Under the pieces are notes generated by a model, which saw only the letters and a list, made by a program, of their open reading frames with translations, had not been told where the DNA came from and ran no database searches. Source: Halanaerobiaceae bacterium (GTDB taxonomy: Bacteria > Bacillota > Halanaerobiia > Halanaerobiales > Halarsenatibacteraceae). From it: a DNA stretch of 49,490 nt. Both the position numbers and the translations under genes were made by a program. The DNA is taken from positions 1 to 49,490 of the forward strand of contig PWEJ01000087.1 in the NCBI GenBank assembly GCA_003553485.1. The letters are read 5' to 3'. Within the stretch, counting starts at the first letter, position 1. Every line of letters begins with the position of its first letter. This document shows, piece after piece, positions 48,997-49,490 of this stretch.

Positions 48997-49404
48997 TTAA
49001 AGCTTTTCCTGGCTGAACTCCTCTCCGTCAGCTGTTGATTTTAAGGTGGCAAAATCCCTTACCACCATTCCATGCTTCTCCATCTCATTCATTAGTTCCC
49101 GCAATGCTCTGGTATTGCCAAAAAGAGAGGGACGCAAAAAGGCCATTGATTCTTGCCCCACTGTCCTTTTGCAGCGAGAGAAAGTCTCGCTCATAACCTC
49201 TGGCGGCCGCCCCTTTATTAAGCCCTTCTTTTCGCTGCCCACAATGACCAGGTCATAGGGATGAAAACTAATATCCTGGCCGCTGGCTCCAGTAGCCAGT
49301 TTAATATCTACCCGGTGTCCGGATGCTTCGGCTCCTTTTTTTATGCCTTCAGCAACAGCGGTTACTTTTTTATCTTCAGAATGTAATATCAGGATTTTTT
49401 GCAC
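48997..49404 (-). CDS. Flavodoxin-fold protein lacking the usual FMN phosphate loop
   Basis: Small protein of 135 residues from a GTG after AAAGGAGCG. Its pattern (KILILHSEDKKVTAVAEGIKKG, then YDLVIVGSEKKGL, then AFLRPSLFGNTRALREL) resembles flavodoxin-like and NADPH-dependent FMN reductase folds. However, the phosphate-binding loop T/S-x-T-G-x-T is replaced by SEDKKV, so flavin binding is doubtful. It may be a divergent member with a regulatory or structural role. It is a single gene with the promoter at 49455-49483 and stands before argS with a 139-base AT-rich gap to its chosen start. Confidence 0.6.
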   Translation of the reverse strand: MQKILILHSEDKKVTAVAEGIKKGAEASGHRVDIKLATGASGQDISFHPYDLVIVGSEKKGLIKGRPPEVMSETFSRCKRTVGQESMAFLRPSLFGNTRALRELMNEMEKHGMVVRDFATLKSTADGEEFSQEKL

Positions 49405-49454
49405 CTTATAGCGCTCCTTTCTCTTGCTGAAATTGCTTCCCCAAACCTGAGAAA

Positions 49455-49483
49455 ATTATATCATAATCCTGAGGTAAAAACAA
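49455..49483 (-). promoter_or_regulatory. Sigma-70-type promoter for the flavodoxin-like gene
   Basis: TTGTTT, exactly 17 bases, TATAAT with a TATGA upstream (extended -10) on the minus strand. Confidence 0.75.
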
Positions 49484-49490
49484 AGGGTCC

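Overview
The window is a compact chromosomal segment of about 48 genes, all read on the minus strand, so transcription runs from high to low coordinates. The gene content joins two things. The housekeeping core is arranged as in Firmicutes (argS-pyrG, rho-rpmE-tdk-prfA-prmC-sua5-ywlE/rpiB-upp-wecA-atp operon, then murA and mbl). Next to it is a complete outer-membrane and lipid A assembly cluster (tamB, bamA, skp/ompH-like genes, lpxD, lptA-like/lptF, lpxC, fabZ, lpxA, lpxI). That combination is known from diderm Firmicutes. The fermentative genes, acidic proteins and a Na+-type ATP synthase c-ring point to a halophilic or alkaliphilic anaerobe of the Halanaerobiales type. This placement is inference; there is no 16S rRNA in the window.

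Layout in order of transcription. 49404-45567: a flavodoxin-like protein, argS and pyrG. 45501-41334: thiolase, two crotonases, 3-hydroxybutyryl-CoA dehydrogenase and RidA, closed by a strong terminator. 41182-36500: a cysteine-rich zinc-ribbon protein, class II aldolase with its own promoter and terminator, a Ca2+/Na+ antiporter, rho, and rpmE as a separate unit. 36313-22249: tdk to wecA, then atpZ-I-B-E-F-H-A-G-D-C, closed by a long-stem terminator. 21999-21409: a small predicted outer-membrane barrel with its own promoter. 21096-11968: murA, mbl, an S55 (SpoIVB-type) protein and tamB. 11756-6810: bamA, skp, a membrane-anchored coiled-coil protein, an OmpH-like lipoprotein and lpxD. 6724-1: another barrel, an lptA-like gene, lptF/G, a second lptA-like gene, lpxC, fabZ, lpxA and lpxI (cut by the window edge).

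The second half therefore reads as an envelope factory. MurA and Mbl serve peptidoglycan and cell shape. TamB, BamA and the Skp-like proteins serve outer-membrane protein insertion and lipid traffic. LpxA/C/D/I make lipid A precursors, and the LptA-like/LptF proteins export them.

Points most worth a second look: the LpxA homologue has lost every histidine that aligns with the E. coli active-site region, although LpxC, LpxD and FabZ keep theirs; three different coiled-coil periplasmic proteins lie side by side between bamA and lpxD; two LptA-like proteins flank one permease; YwlE and RpiB are fused in frame but keep a strong internal ribosome site and start; and the ATP synthase c subunit carries a full Na+-binding signature. 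No tRNA, rRNA, CRISPR array, insertion sequence or prophage was recognised, and no gene-free stretch exceeds 300 bases.
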